A stretch of 64,000 bases of DNA from Stromatinia cepivora (lineage: Eukaryota; Ascomycota; Leotiomycetes; Helotiales; Sclerotiniaceae), in the NCBI GenBank assembly GCA_014898415.1, contig RCTD01000040.1:124001-188000 (forward strand). Direction: 5' to 3'. A model generated the notes under the pieces. The model saw only the letters and a program-made list of their open reading frames with translations. It was not told the origin of the DNA and did no database searches. A program made the position numbers and the translations under genes. Positions 34,721 to 47,138 of the stretch are shown in pieces. Position 1 is the stretch's first letter; every line of letters starts with the position of its first letter.

Positions 34721-36320
34721 ATGTCTTATACACACCAACCTCTCTCACTCTCAGATATCTGCCCGGATTGTGGTCATAGGGAGATGGAAGATCCACGAAA
34801 GGGAAGGTGCGAATGGTGCCTCGGAATCCCAGATTATGCACGACCACCAGGTTATAAAAGAAGAGAAAGTGGACAATCATCCATACAAGACAATACCTAC
34901 CCCAAACCTTCCAGCAGTTCCTATCAGAGCCGATCACTCTCAGATATCTGCCCGGATTGTGGTCATTGGGAGATGGAAGATCCACAAAAGGGAAGGTGCG
35001 AATGGTGCCTCGGAATCCCAGATTATGCACGACCACCAGGTTATAAAAAAAGAGAAAGTGGACAATCATCCATACAAGACAATACCTACCCCAAACCTTC
35101 CAGCAGTTCCTATCAGAGCCGATCACTCTCAGATATCTGCCCGGATTGTGGTCATAGAGAGATGGAAGATCCACAAAAGGGAAGGTGCGAATGGTGCCTC
35201 GGAATCCCAGATTATGCACGATCACCAGGTTATAAAATAAGAGAAAGTGGACAATCATCCATACAAGACAATACCTACCCCAAACCTTCCAGCAGTTCCC
35301 ATCAGAGCCGATCACGCCCAAGTCCCCCCCAGTACAGGTCGAGCCCAAGGTTCTACTCATAATACTTCCTCATCAAGCCATCGCAAACGAGAAGAACCAT
35401 CGAAAGATGAGAGCAATAGAGGGTCATCGGACAGTAACAAACGAGGGAAGCCATCGGATAATAGAAGACTAGGGACATCATCGAACCATGATGGCCATGG
35501 GATATCATCGCATAGACATAGCAAAACTAAAGACAGAATTACTAATAGCGCTAGCACTGCTACTTCAAGTGCTTATCAATCATCAGAGCGGCAGGGAGAA
35601 ATGATATGCCCTCCAATCCCAGAACCACCGCCACAACCTGACACATATCAAACCGATGAAACATATCTAACTGGAGGTAGTGCATCATATACACAATACA
35701 ATCCCGCCGGCGAACCCTACAGCAGTGCCACTCCCTTAGGTTATGGTGCAAATTCAACACAAGGAGGAGAAACAGAAAATATATCAACACTACAACGAAT
35801 TATGTATACCACAAGTATCTCCGAGCCCAATGTACCTGCATGTGAAGCCCCTACAGAAATGAATACCCAATCAGCGGGCTATGAGCAAGCTGGAGGCACA
35901 TCATCATATGGGCAACAATATACTGTCAAACTAACCCAAGGCAATCGCCCTCCTCAATCGCGTTGCTTTGGAGCGACGATATTCCCTGATGAAAATGTAC
36001 TAGAGCCATTTTTGCAATGCCAGGCACAACAAACCGGGAACTATACATCTGGAACTCAAGGTGCGCAAGACTTCATTATTTTGACTGCCGAAGGAGAGCT
36101 AGTGGACCTTTCACTGTGCACTTTTTGGGTGGAGAATCTTTACGATCGCGGTGCTGGTGGTCGGTGTAGTCATACTCTATCCAATAGGGTCTGTTGTAGG
36201 AGGAAGCGCAATGGGGTGACGCACGTGAAAGAAAACAACACCAAAGCAATTCCTTTTCGTGGCAGAATTATGATGGCAATCAAAAAGCAACGAAAGGATT
36301 ACAACGAGCGTCATCAGTGA
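34721..36320 (+). CDS. Gene C: triple zinc-ribbon protein, frameshifted at a C7 run
   Basis: Start Met-Ser at 34721 (a Met six codons upstream is less likely). The first frame (34721-35362) encodes three tandem 63-residue repeats, each S-L-S-D-I-C-P-D-C-G-H...K-G-R-C-E-W-C, i.e. C-x2-C-x12-C-x2-C, a zinc ribbon. After the C7 run at 35324-35330 the protein-like reading continues in the next frame to 36320. That frame has a Ser/Lys/Arg-rich linker, a Pro/Gln/Tyr/Ser-rich region and a Cys-rich tail (S-R-C-F-G...L-Q-C-Q-A...G-G-R-C-S-H-T-L-S-N-R-V-C-C). The tail weakly matches the N-G-Q-C...F-C-H module of A and B. One C fewer would join the frames; total about 530 residues. This is either a recent frameshift, a homopolymer error or programmed slippage. 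No intron fits. Upstream is the pyrimidine-rich leader at 34279-34320. Function unknown; metal binding is inferred. Confidence 0.7.
34747..35313 (+). repeat. Three tandem 189-bp coding repeats
   Basis: Exact period 189 (CAGATATCTG at 34752, 34941 and 35130), i.e. 63 codons per unit. Units differ at only a handful of sites (such as REMEDPR versus WEMEDPQ), so expansion is recent. A partial fourth unit edge (AGCAGTTCCCATCAGAGCC) follows. All six frames look similar in each unit because 189 is divisible by three, which makes long shadow ORFs on both strands. Confidence 0.95.
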
Positions 36321-37208
36321 TTCAACAACAACGGCTGTTCCCAGAGATTTGATCTGCAGTCTATTCTATTTCCCCAAGGCTGCACCATTTCGCATTGGAA
36401 CTTCTTCCGGCATTTTAGGATGTATTTCTTCTCTTACTTTTCAGGTTGAACGATCGGTGGATTTGCTATGGTCTCGAAGAGTTGGTCTCTCCGAATATCT
36501 TTATTATGACTTTACAAATTTTTTCCTTTTCTTTCTCAGGTATGGGGGTAGGATTGAGTGCTTGCTCACTCAATTTTACTTATACATTTTATGAGAGCTC
36601 AAAAGTGTTTTACGGGTAACGTTTTGGTTGGATCAGATTTATGGATTCAGGGTTATGCTTTTGTTCTTTCATGGAAGTAGCTTGCTACTCTGTAATTGGA
36701 TTGATAGCTGCTGGTTTAGTTTGCGTCGAACTTTAGAAAATGGATTACTTTAATCTGCATTTGTATAATTGTGATATATGTGTTCTGTTTTATTATCTTG
36801 TGATTATATTACGGTCGGCCATGTAGTAGGTGATTGTCAAATCACTTTTATTGCTTTTATCATTTATTTCATTATTCGCTTCTAATCCTTTTATTGTTTC
36901 GATCACTTTTAATCTTTTTATTGTTTCAATTGCTTTTTGAAGTTATATTGAATATTGAATTAATTTTTATAATATTATATAATAATTAGATAATAATATA
37001 TTAACCAATTATACTTTATAAAATAAAATCAAAATTCCCAATTAATCATTATACGAAAACCATTTCTAAAAAACTATTATACAAAATATTAAAATCTTTT
37101 AAACAAATTTATAAAAAAGTTTAAAATGATTTTGTATATTTTTTTTTATAAAAACAATATTCTTTTTCAAAAACAATATTCTTTTTCAAAAACAATATTC
37201 TTTTTCAA
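36321..37208. other. Transition from gene island to AT-rich block
   Basis: 3' flank of C, then GC falls from about 36850. Contains an imperfect repeat of TTTTATTGTTTCGATCACTT (36885-36940) and four copies of an 18-bp unit AAAACAATATTCTTTTTC (37150-37210). No gene. Confidence 0.6.
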
Positions 37209-37212
37209 AAAC

Positions 37213-37296
<84 letters not shown>
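37209..37296. repeat. (TTA)n microsatellite, about 28 units
   Basis: Pure TTA/ATT array. On the minus strand it lies just after the gag pseudogene stop and reads as poly-Asn in that frame. Confidence 0.95.
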
Positions 37297-37302
37297 AAAT
37301 AT

Positions 37303-38690
37303 CTAAATATATTGAGGAGATTCAGTTATATCAAATTCGTCGATATTCAAATAGCTTGTTCCTTGAATATTCGAAGAATCATTATTATCTTCGAAATTTG
37401 ATATATATTCCTTAGGTTCTGAATTATCTTGATTATTAATATTCTTATTAAAATCATTATAATTCTTTTTATTTTCAATAATATTATTCTTTAAATATTT
37501 TTTAATCTGATAATTTTTCGAGATTTTATTAGTCGTTTTAATATTATTAATATTATTATTATTCTTTTTATAATAATTTTTGATATAAAGTTTAGGGTTC
37601 TTTTTAAGACATTTGTTTTTTAAATGATCCTTTTTATTATAAAAATTATATTTCTCAATTTGAATATTATTTAAGGGTTTATTAAATTTATTAGATTTAT
37701 TAATTTCAGAAGAATTTATCATTTTAGCTTCTTCTGATATTAATTCAAAATATAATTTATTTAAATCGATATTATTATTATTTTTTAATTCTTTTGATAA
37801 TTCTTTAATTTCTTTTGATTTAAAAGAATTAAAAGAATTAAAAGAATTAAAAGAATTAAAAGAATTAAAAGAATTAAAAGAATTAAAAGAATTAAAAGAA
37901 TTAAAAGAATTAAAAGAATTAAAAGAATTAAAAGAATTAAAAGAATTAAAAGAATTAAAAGAATTAAAAGAATTAAAAGAATTAAAAGAATTAAAAGAAT
38001 TAAAAGAAATTAAAGAATTAAAGAATTAAAGAATTAAAAGAATTAAAAGAATTAAAAGAATTAAAAGAATTAAAGAATTAAAGAATTAAAAGAATTAAAA
38101 GAATTAAAAGAATTAAAGAATTAAAAGAATTAAAAGAATTAAAAGAATTAAAAGAATTAAAAGAATTAAAAGAATTAAAAGAATCATTTAATTCATTAAA
38201 TAATATATAAATTATAAAAGGTCTTTGTATTTCATATTTTAATTCTTTTAAATAAATATAAGAGGATTAAATATTATTTATATAATTATCTATATTATTA
38301 AAATTATTATAATTAGATTTTATGAATTTATTATAATATAAATTAATTAGATCTAATGAAGATTCATTAAATGAATTATTAATAGAATCTCAGAACTCTT
38401 TTAGGCTTAGTTTATCTTTAAATCTTTCAATTAAATCATAATTAATTGTTGATTTAATTACAGCTAAAATTTTAATTGAATTATTATGAAATTCATTTAA
38501 TTTAAATTTATAATTTATATAAAATTCATTTGATATAAAACCATTATTTTTAAAATATAACGATTTATTGGACCTTTTTTCAGAATCATCAATATAAAAT
38601 ATAAATCTATTTATTTTTAAAAACAATTTAGTTTTATATAATCATTTATTATAATTAGAACAGCTAATTAATAATTCATTATTAAAACCT
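37303..38690 (-). pseudogene. Decayed Copia-type gag with CCHC remnant
   Basis: Minus strand. The N-terminal part (38390-38626) reads I-L-A-V-I-K-S-T-I-N-Y-D-L-I-E-R-F-K-D-K-L, like the UBN2-type gag of Copia elements, continuing through E-L-N-D-S-F-N-S. Then comes the minisatellite at 37822-38184, read in its outer units as (Ser-Phe-Asn)n. The C-terminal part (37303-37722) has Y-N-F-Y-N-K-K-D-H-L-K-N-K-C, a CCHC zinc knuckle in which two Cys have become Tyr and a Gly has become Asp (G-to-A changes). No pol or LTRs were found next to it, so it is a fragment. Confidence 0.6.
37822..38184. repeat. 9-bp minisatellite AATTAAAAG, about 40 units
   Basis: Mostly perfect 9-mers with several 8-mers (AATTAAAG) near 38015-38120. 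Lies inside the gag pseudogene; most units keep the reading frame. Confidence 0.97.
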
Positions 38691-38940
38691 TTTTCAGAAT
38701 TCATTTTTATAATGAATTATTAATAAAACTTTTTATTATTCAATTTATTTTTAAATATATTTATATTTAAAATATTAATTTATTCGGTAAGATAACTGTA
38801 AAGTAGATTTAATTTGGTTTTAATAGTTTTTCTTTTTTGAATTATTAATAATATTATAATAAAAAATATTAAATTCGAATATAAAGATTTGATTTCTTTA
38901 TTTTAATATTTTATATTAAAACTATTATATAAATATATAT

Positions 38941-39105
38941 ATTATTATATTATATATTATTATATTATTATATTATTATATTATTATATTATTATATTAT
39001 TATATTATTATATTATTATATTATTATATTATATTATTATATTATTATATTATTATATTATTATATTATTATATTATTATATTATTATATTATTATATTA
39101 TAATC
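38941..39105. repeat. (ATTATATT)n microsatellite
   Basis: About 20 units of an 8-bp AT repeat, just upstream (plus sense) of the Gypsy insertion site. Confidence 0.95.
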
Positions 39106-39225
39106 TTATATTGATATAATAATCGAATATGTATATATATATATTAAAGAATAATAATATCGAAGTTAATAATTTGAAGTTTTGTATAGATTGATAGTTG
39201 TTTTTCAATTTATAATTAACGAATA

Positions 39226-39551
39226 TGTTACGAACAATCCTAACAGCTACTCAGGTGACTAAGCTCATTGTTATATAACCCAATATTGTTCTATTTAGAA
39301 TTATTCAATTATAGGTAATGGGATATAATGAGAGGCAATGGGATATTTAATATGAAGATCTATATAATCATAATGAATTTCCTTTGTATAAAGCTTTATA
39401 TTCAAAATCAATCATTTAGTATATTCTATTATTAATTACGAATTATATATCATTCTTATTTTTATTTAAATCTCTGTTTAATATCTAATTATAAATCTAT
39501 TTTGAAAGTTTAAAGTACTTTTATATAATCTAGATAGAAAATCTTGTAATA
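39226..39551 (+). repeat. Gypsy 5' LTR
   Basis: 326 bp, TGTTACGAAC...CTTGTAATA; leader starts CTTTGAGC. Confidence 0.9.
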
Positions 39552-42500
39552 CTTTGAGCATTATTATTATTTCAAGTATTGATTCGATAAATAACAATAC
39601 TATATCTTCTAAATCACTATAATCCAGCAACCCCTTTATAATTAATTAAATCATTCCCGAAAATATCGATAAGGATGAAGATATCACTATAAAAGGAATC
39701 GAAGATCCAAAGAAAATCATTATCATTGAAACTCTTAAAATCATTCTATTAAATCGATTCACGGGTAATCGATATAAGCTAAAAACCTTTTTGCTTTAAT
39801 TGGAGATCTACTTTCAATTTAATTAGGATAAATTCAATTATAATATTACCAAAAACATTTGAACCATTTCCTACCTTAAAGGAGAAACCATCAAATGAAT
39901 CCAACTGTATTTCAAAAACTATTTCGTTAACTTGAATGAATCTAAAAAACAATTGTATTTTATTTAAATCATCTTTGGGAAATTTGAAGGGTTTAAGAAA
40001 GAAATACAACCAGTATTCGGAAATATCAACGAATTATATAATGCTGAATCCAAGATTTATAGCTTCAAATAAATAGGATCAATAATCAAATATACTATAA
40101 AATTCAGAAGGTATATAGATATTATTAAATAAAAAGAAATCACAATGATAAATCATTATCGGAAAAGACTTAAGCCTGAAATCAGATTAAAATTGGATTG
40201 TAATTGTATTTAGAAAGATCTGAACGAATTAATCAAGGAATCTATCAAAGTAAATGAAATACTCTATAAATATCGAAAGGAGAATTGATTATTTAATCCC
40301 CAAAAAAAATATGATTGTAGTAAATACTATAGGAATGAAAGGAGATCTTAAAATCATTGATATTTCTATAAGGAATTAATATAATTGGATATAATATTTA
40401 AAAATAAATTATTCAAAAAAGAGATAGAACAAAGAAAAAAGGATAAGTTCTGTTTTAAATATAATAAAGCAGAATATCGAGCTAAAGATTATTGAAGCAA
40501 AAAAGTATTAAAAGGAAATTATTATAAGAAAGTAAAATTTGAAGAAATAAAGTTCGGTAAAGGTTAATTTAATGTTATTTTTATTTTTCAATTATATTCA
40601 ATCAATATTATCAATTTCATTATAAAGTAATCATTGATCGATATAGAAGAAAAAGAAGAATTAGAAGAAGAAAGTCTTTAGTAGTATAATCGAAACTTTA
40701 ATTTAAAAGAATTATGGATTATCTGCGAGATAAATATTTGTAATTATTATTTTTAAAGATTCGAAGATATAAATAAAGGAATATTAAATGAAGATATCAA
40801 TATAACAAAAATTAAAAAAGATGAAATTTATAAAGTAAAATTCATTAATAATAATTTGATTTTATAGTACAGAGTTACTATGAATAAGGATTTCATTGAA
40901 TATAGATATTTGGATAAATCAACCGAAATTAATTAAAATGATCAAAACGAGTTTATAGGTCAAGAATAATTAAATATTGTAGATCAGATAGATTAGGTTT
41001 ATTATAATACTAAGATAAATAAACGGAAACTCTGGGTTATAATTGATTTAGGAATCACTGGAAATTTTATAGTATTAGGAATTGTGAAGTATTTGGGAGT
41101 ATAGTTTCAAATGAAACGAATTTTATATTAATTGTAGTTGGTTGATAGTTAATTAGTAGGGTTGGACGGTAAAATTTTGTAGGAGATTTTTTCAGTATGA
41201 ATGAGTATAGTTTTATATAACGAAGTTATTCAATTCGATATTGTTCTATTAGAGAATTAACAAATCATTTTGGGTATATTATAATTAAAAGCATACAATT
41301 TCAAAATTGATTGATTAATGGAAGCTATAAACTTTTCAAAAGAAAGTAATCAAAGGATATACTAGAACTTATGAGACTGAATATATACAATGAAGAATTG
41401 AAGGCGAATAATATTATTGATATAGAATATCCAATTCAGAGTCCTTTATTAATGGCAAAGAAAGGTGAATTTTTTATATAAATAAAGAATAAATAGAAGA
41501 AGTTGTTTGAAATCATTTTTATAAAGAAACAGAAAGATATATTAATATCAATATAATATTAAAGGTAAAAAAAATTCTTCGAAAAAAGAAAAGATTATAA
41601 AGCTTTATTAAAATATAAACTATAGAATTACGAGATAGTATTAAAGGAAAGTAAAATGTTTCTATTTAGATTAATCTATTTAATATTAATTTTAGATCTA
41701 GGGATATTTAAGAATTATATTAGTGATATATTAGAAAAAGATTAGATTAAAGAATCTATTTTATAGATAGCAAACTCTATATTATTTATATTCAAAAAAG
41801 ATGGTATAAAAAGATTATATATAGATTATTATAAATTTAATGATATGATGATTAAGGATCGATATTCATTTTCATTAATTATAGAATTAAAAAATCGATT
41901 GGGAAAAGCCAGGATTTTCGTCAAATTTGATCTAAGAAATAGATTTCATTTTATTAAAATAAAGGAAGGTGAAAAATAGAAAACAGCCTTTAGAATTCGA
42001 TATAGATTATATGAGTATTAAATAATACTATTTGAATTGATAAATGCTTTAGTAATATTAATAATATATTAAAAAGATATTTAGATATATATTGTATATA
42101 TTATTTAAATAATATTTTAATATTTTCGGAAACAGAAGAACAATATATTAAAGATGTATATAAAGTTCTATATAGTATTTGGAAGAAGTAGATTTTTAAT
42201 ACAAATTTAGTAAATATAAGTTCTATACTATGAAAACAGAGTTTTTAAGTTATACAATATTCTTTGAAGATTTCAAAATGAGTTTTAATAAAGTAAAAGC
42301 GGTTATAGAATAGGAACTCTTAATTAATGTAAAGGAAGTATAATCTTTTTTAAAATTTGTCAATTTTTATTAATGATTTATCAGAAACTATTCAAGGATA
42401 GTTATTTCAATGATGGAAATCATCAAAAAAAACCAAAGTGAATTCAAATAGATAGAATCAATTCAAATGATTTTTGAATACTTCAAGAAAGTATTCGTGA

Positions 42501-43128
42501 ACAAATCGATTCTCAAAGTATTTGATCCGGAATTATTAATAATTATAGAAATAGATTCTTCAGATTATATTATAAGAATTATATTAAATCAATCTAATTT
42601 GAATAAAAAATAATCATCAATTGTTTATTATTTATATAAGCTATTATTAATCGAATTAAATTATGAGATATATAATAAAGAATTATTAATGATAATAGAT
42701 ACTTTTAGAAAATAAAGAATATATTTGGAAGGATCAAAATATATAATACGAATATATATAGATTATAAAAACTTGATTTACTTTATTATAATAAAGGAAT
42801 TGAATCGATAATAGATTCGATAATCGGAAATTATAGCTATCTATAATTTCAGAATTTCATATATTAAAGGAAACGAAAATGTTAAAATAAATATTTTCAA
42901 TTGAAAATCAGAATATTTATAAAACAAAATATATGAATTGTATATAATATTAAAATAGAATGGTGATATTTTAATTTATAATAAATTATAATTTGTCGTT
43001 ATTTTAGGAGTAAAATATAATACTATTAAGGATATTATAAAGACAGAATATTCAATGAATATTATAATCAAAAGAATTCTAATTATCTTTGATAATTCAA
43101 AAAGAGGATTCATTATTGAAGATAGATT

Positions 43129-44820
43129 TGTTACGAGATACACGTGATCGCGTCCGATCGGGCTAGTATGGTATTAAGCTTCGAGCCGATCATATATATA
43201 GTTTTGTAGTATATTCTTTTTAGCTTTGTAGTTTTTAATTCTAAGGTTGATTTTTAAATGTTTGTTGGGTTCGATATATTATTAAAAGCTTTTCCAGATA
43301 AGAAATGGAATAACATTTGTATATGTTTACGAATAAAGCTTGTATGTATATTTCGTTTGTTTTTGTTTAGATATATCGTTTTTGCTCTTTCGTTTGTATA
43401 TAGATCTTCTTGATACTATTCGAAAGTGTTGTCTTTTTTTTTATCTTTAATTTCTAAGTTATGGATTACGATTCGATAAATTTCGTGATTGCAGAATTTC
43501 GTGGCGAAGTGATTCATTAGTAGAATGAAATCTCGTTTTTATGCTTTCTGATTCTTGAATGCATTCTTGCTGTTTATACTCCTTCTTATCCGAAACCCTT
43601 TCTTCCTGATCCTGAAAAGTTCAGTGGTAGTTTTCAAAAGTTCGATACCTGGCTTCCTTTGATTCGAGCGAAACTATAAATAGATAATACTGCGATCGGT
43701 GATTTTATAGTTCAATTTTATTATATTTATCTTAATTTCGAATCTTATATATAAATTATAATACTATTTTAGCTTTCTTCTTTTGATCAAAACATTCCTT
43801 TGGATTATATAACAATCTTAAATTAATTTATATATATTTATAATAATCCGAATAAAGTTTAAAAAGTTAAAGACAAATTATTTATTTTCAAATAAAGAAT
43901 TGATTCTTTATATACTTATATTGCAAAATTCGAAAGGATTCTTTATAAAGCTAAAAATCAGAATTGATCCGATTCGAATAAGATCTCAACCTTTTGTAAT
44001 AAATTTAATATTACTTTTAGAAATCGTTTTTCTTAATAATTTTCTCTTTTTTGTTCCTATCCCGATTTTGTTTAGGTTATGTAACAATTAGTTGTTCGTA
44101 CAATGAATGGATTCTTTGTATCATTTTATTCTAGTAAGTTTAGAGTTCTATATATATTACAGAATCCATTCCATTCTTGGAATTACGATTCAATGGATAT
44201 TAGCAATCTTAATGTTATTGGTATTTTTAGTCTTTTTGATATTCAATTAGATAAGCCTGATTGTACTTTGATTCTATTTTATATACGAATGTTTGAGTTT
44301 TCCCTTTTTGAAAGAATTCTTTTATACAAGCAAAATAAATATATATGATGTGGAAGTATTTCCTATTGGGTATAAGTCTGTTTGTTAAATCTGTATTAAG
44401 GAGTTCGAAATCGATAAAAGCTTGTTTTGGTTATTATATTGATTATTGAATTCGAGAGCAATGATGATAAGGATTTAGAAGAGATGATCAATAATCGATA
44501 TTTTGAAGATCGTTTGAAGGAGGTATATGGTACGGTGGATATGTATTTGTTAGTTGTGATGTAATTTGTGTATTAGGTATTTTTATTAAAAGAAGATTAA
44601 TGATCATTTTTATATTTAAATTATTCGTTTAAAGCGAATTCGGGATGAACTTTTCAGAAGGAGGGGGTAATATTACGAGATATATATGATCGTATTCGAT
44701 CGGGCTAGTACAGTATTAAGCTTCGAATCGATCATATATATAGCTTTGTAGCACACTCTCTTTAGCTCTGTAGTTTTTAATTCTAAGGTTGATCTCTAAA
44801 CGCTCGTTGGGTTCGTCACA
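43129..44820 (+). mobile_element. TRG-1b: 1.69-kb gag-only LTR element nested in Gypsy pol
   Basis: LTRs of 150 bp at 43129-43278 and 44671-44820 (TGTTACGAGA...TCGTCACA), TSD AGATT (43124-43128 and 44821-44825). Polypurine tract AGAAGGAGGGGGTAA directly before the 3' LTR (44656-44670) sets plus orientation. Inserted between RNase H and integrase of the Gypsy. Confidence 0.92.
43587..44095 (+). pseudogene. TRG-1b gag remnant
   Basis: Reads P-D-P-E-K-F-S-G-S-F-Q-K-F-D-T-W-L, the start of the conserved capsid helix region of fungal LTR gag proteins. It continues with Q-F-Y-Y-I-Y-L-N and, further on, degenerate capsid sequence with stops. Nothing downstream resembles protease, integrase or RT, so the element must have been moved by an autonomous relative. 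Confidence 0.65.
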
Positions 44821-46812
44821 AGATTCATTTATTTTTATAATAAGTTTTATATATTTTTTAATCTAGTTAAGGATTATATTATAGAATAATATAAGCTTCT
44901 AATTTATAGATATCAAGGTATTGTAAGAACCTTTGTCAGAATAAAGAGAGAAGTATACTTTCCAAAAATAAAAGTTATAATTAAGAATATAATTGGGAAT
45001 TGCGATATTTGTATAAGAAATAAAGCCGTCCGGTATACACTTTATAATCAGTTTAAAACCCCTGAACTATTTATTTAATTATGGAAATCCATTATTTGAG
45101 ATTTTGTAGTAAAACTATTATTATTTAAGATCTAATTATTCGGAAGAAATATAACTTTATTCTAATAATGATGGATAGATTAATCAAATTTGTTTATATA
45201 ATATTATTCTATGAAATTTGGACAGTAGATAATCTTGTTTATATATTTATATGGAATATAGTTAATATTTATAATATATTAAATGAAATCATTTCAGATA
45301 GGGATAAGTTATTTATATCAAAATTTTGGTTTACTTTAATGGCATTATTTGGAATCAAAAGAAAGCTATTTATAGTTTTTTATTTATAAATGGATGGTCA
45401 AATAGAATGATTAAATCAAATAATGAAAGTTTATCTTTATTGTTATATCAATTACAAATAAGATAATTGGGTTAAACTATTTTCTTTGATATAATTTGTA
45501 TATAATATATTGGAAATAGAAATTATAAAAGTGATATCAGTATATACTAATTTCGGCTTCAATTTATTAGTATACAAATTATTATTATTATAAGATATGA
45601 ATATAAACAAAACTATAAAAGATATTATAGAAATTAAGGAGTTATAGGAACAATTCTAATTGGATTTATAGTTTATTGTTTTAAGAATAATATTGTATTA
45701 TAATAAATTATATAGTATAGAATCTATATTTAAAAAAGAGAATAAAGTTTATTTCATTGGATGAAATATATAAATAAAACGATTAAGTAATAAATTAGAT
45801 TACAAGAAATTAGGATTATTCAAAATCAATAAGATAGTTGGATCAGTCAATTATAGATTAAAACTATTAGACATTATGAATATTCATCTAGTGTTTTATA
45901 TATCCTTGCTTGAATTAGTACCACTAGGAGCGTTTGATGTGTCAATAATGGAAATCGAATTAGTCAATCTAGATGCTATTTACGATGTTGAAATAATACT
46001 AGATTGTAAATATATTAGAGGTAAGATCAAATATCTGATCAAATGGTTGGATTATCTATATTTAAAAAATATTTAGGAATTTAAGAAAGATTTTAATTGT
46101 TCTGAGAAATAAGAGGTATTTCATTAATGTTATTCGGATTTCCTTAAAAAGGATCTGAAGAATTCAGAAAAGAAAAAGGATTTGAAGGATTCAAAAAAGA
46201 AGAAGAATCGAAATTATTTAATATATTTGAATTAATTATAACTGATGTGAAATCCGATTATTCTTTTTCTTTCTTTATATACTTATTTTCTAATCTTTTT
46301 TTTTCCAATCTTTTTTCTTTTGCTTTAAATTCTTTCAAAGTTTCAATTGTATAAAGATTATATTGAAGCATTTTTCCGATTTTCTTATACAAAATTTTCT
46401 GCTGCTTTTGAATCTTTATTCAATAAGTAAAAACTTTCTGTTTTAGTTCTGTAATGGCTTTTTCTTTTGTTTCAAAATAAATCTCTTTATACTCTATCCG
46501 AATTTAATTATTAGTAGTATATCTGTATACATTATAATTGTTATTATCTATACTTTTAGTATATTCATCATAACGAATATTATTAGAAAGTACCCGATAC
46601 TCCAGATTCTTTTTGAAATAGCGATTACATTTGAATGGTATAATTATCCTTTTCTTTTTGAATTGAAAATAAATATTTTTATAATTATTTATAGATTTTT
46701 CGAAGCGAATGATGGGTATAATGAAGAAAAGGAAATCATTATCGAATTCAAATTAGGGAAATTATAATGTATATAAATGTTTGGAGCAAATATTAAACTA
46801 AGAAGAGGATAG

Positions 46813-47138
46813 TGTTATAATTAATCCTAACAATAATTCAAATGATTAAGCTTATTGTTATATGATCTAATATTGTTTTATCTAGAATTATTTAATTATA
46901 GGTAGTGGGATATAATAGGAGACGATAGGATGTTTAATATAAAGATCTATATAATTATGATGAATTTCTTTTGTATAGAGTTTTGTATTCAAGATTAATC
47001 ATTTAGTATATTCTATTATTAATTACGAATTGTATATTATTCTTATCTTTACTTAAATTCTTATTTGACGTTTAGTTATAAATCTATTTCGAGAGTCTAA
47101 AGCACTTCCACGTGATCTAGACGGCAAACCTCGTAATA
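46813..47138 (+). repeat. Gypsy 3' LTR
   Basis: 326 bp; ends CAAACCTCGTAATA. Confidence 0.88.

Larger units (their letters stand above)
40070..46110 (+). pseudogene. Gypsy gag-pol with chromodomain, RIP-inactivated
   Basis: In order: gag (about 40136-40400), zinc knuckle remnant C-F-K-Y-N-K-A-E-Y-R-A-K-D-Y (about 40450; two Cys now Tyr), protease I-I-D-L-G-I-T-G-N-F-I (about 41040), and reverse transcriptase (41760-42200; F-K-K-D-G, K-F-D-L-R, T-A-F-R). The active-site box is Y-L-N-N instead of Y-L-D-D near 42100. RNase H follows (about 42520-42900). TRG-1b interrupts. Then the integrase zinc finger C-D-I-C-I-R-N-K-A (about 45005), core I-S-D-R-D-K-L-F-I-S-K-F-W (about 45290) and a chromodomain (45876-46110; Y-D-V-E-I-I-L-D-C-K-Y...Y-L-I-K-W-L-D-Y). 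The chromodomain marks a chromovirus. Many stops. Confidence 0.8.

Noticed and set aside
34692..35360. Long minus-strand ORF and a second plus-strand ORF over the gene C repeats
   Set aside because: Shadows created because the repeat unit (189) is divisible by three; the chosen frame has the C-x2-C ribbons and Met-Ser start.
37126..37401. ORF with a poly-Ile run
   Set aside because: Produced by the TTA microsatellite read on the plus strand.
37822..38184. CRISPR-like array
   Set aside because: Contiguous 9-bp units with no spacers; a minisatellite.
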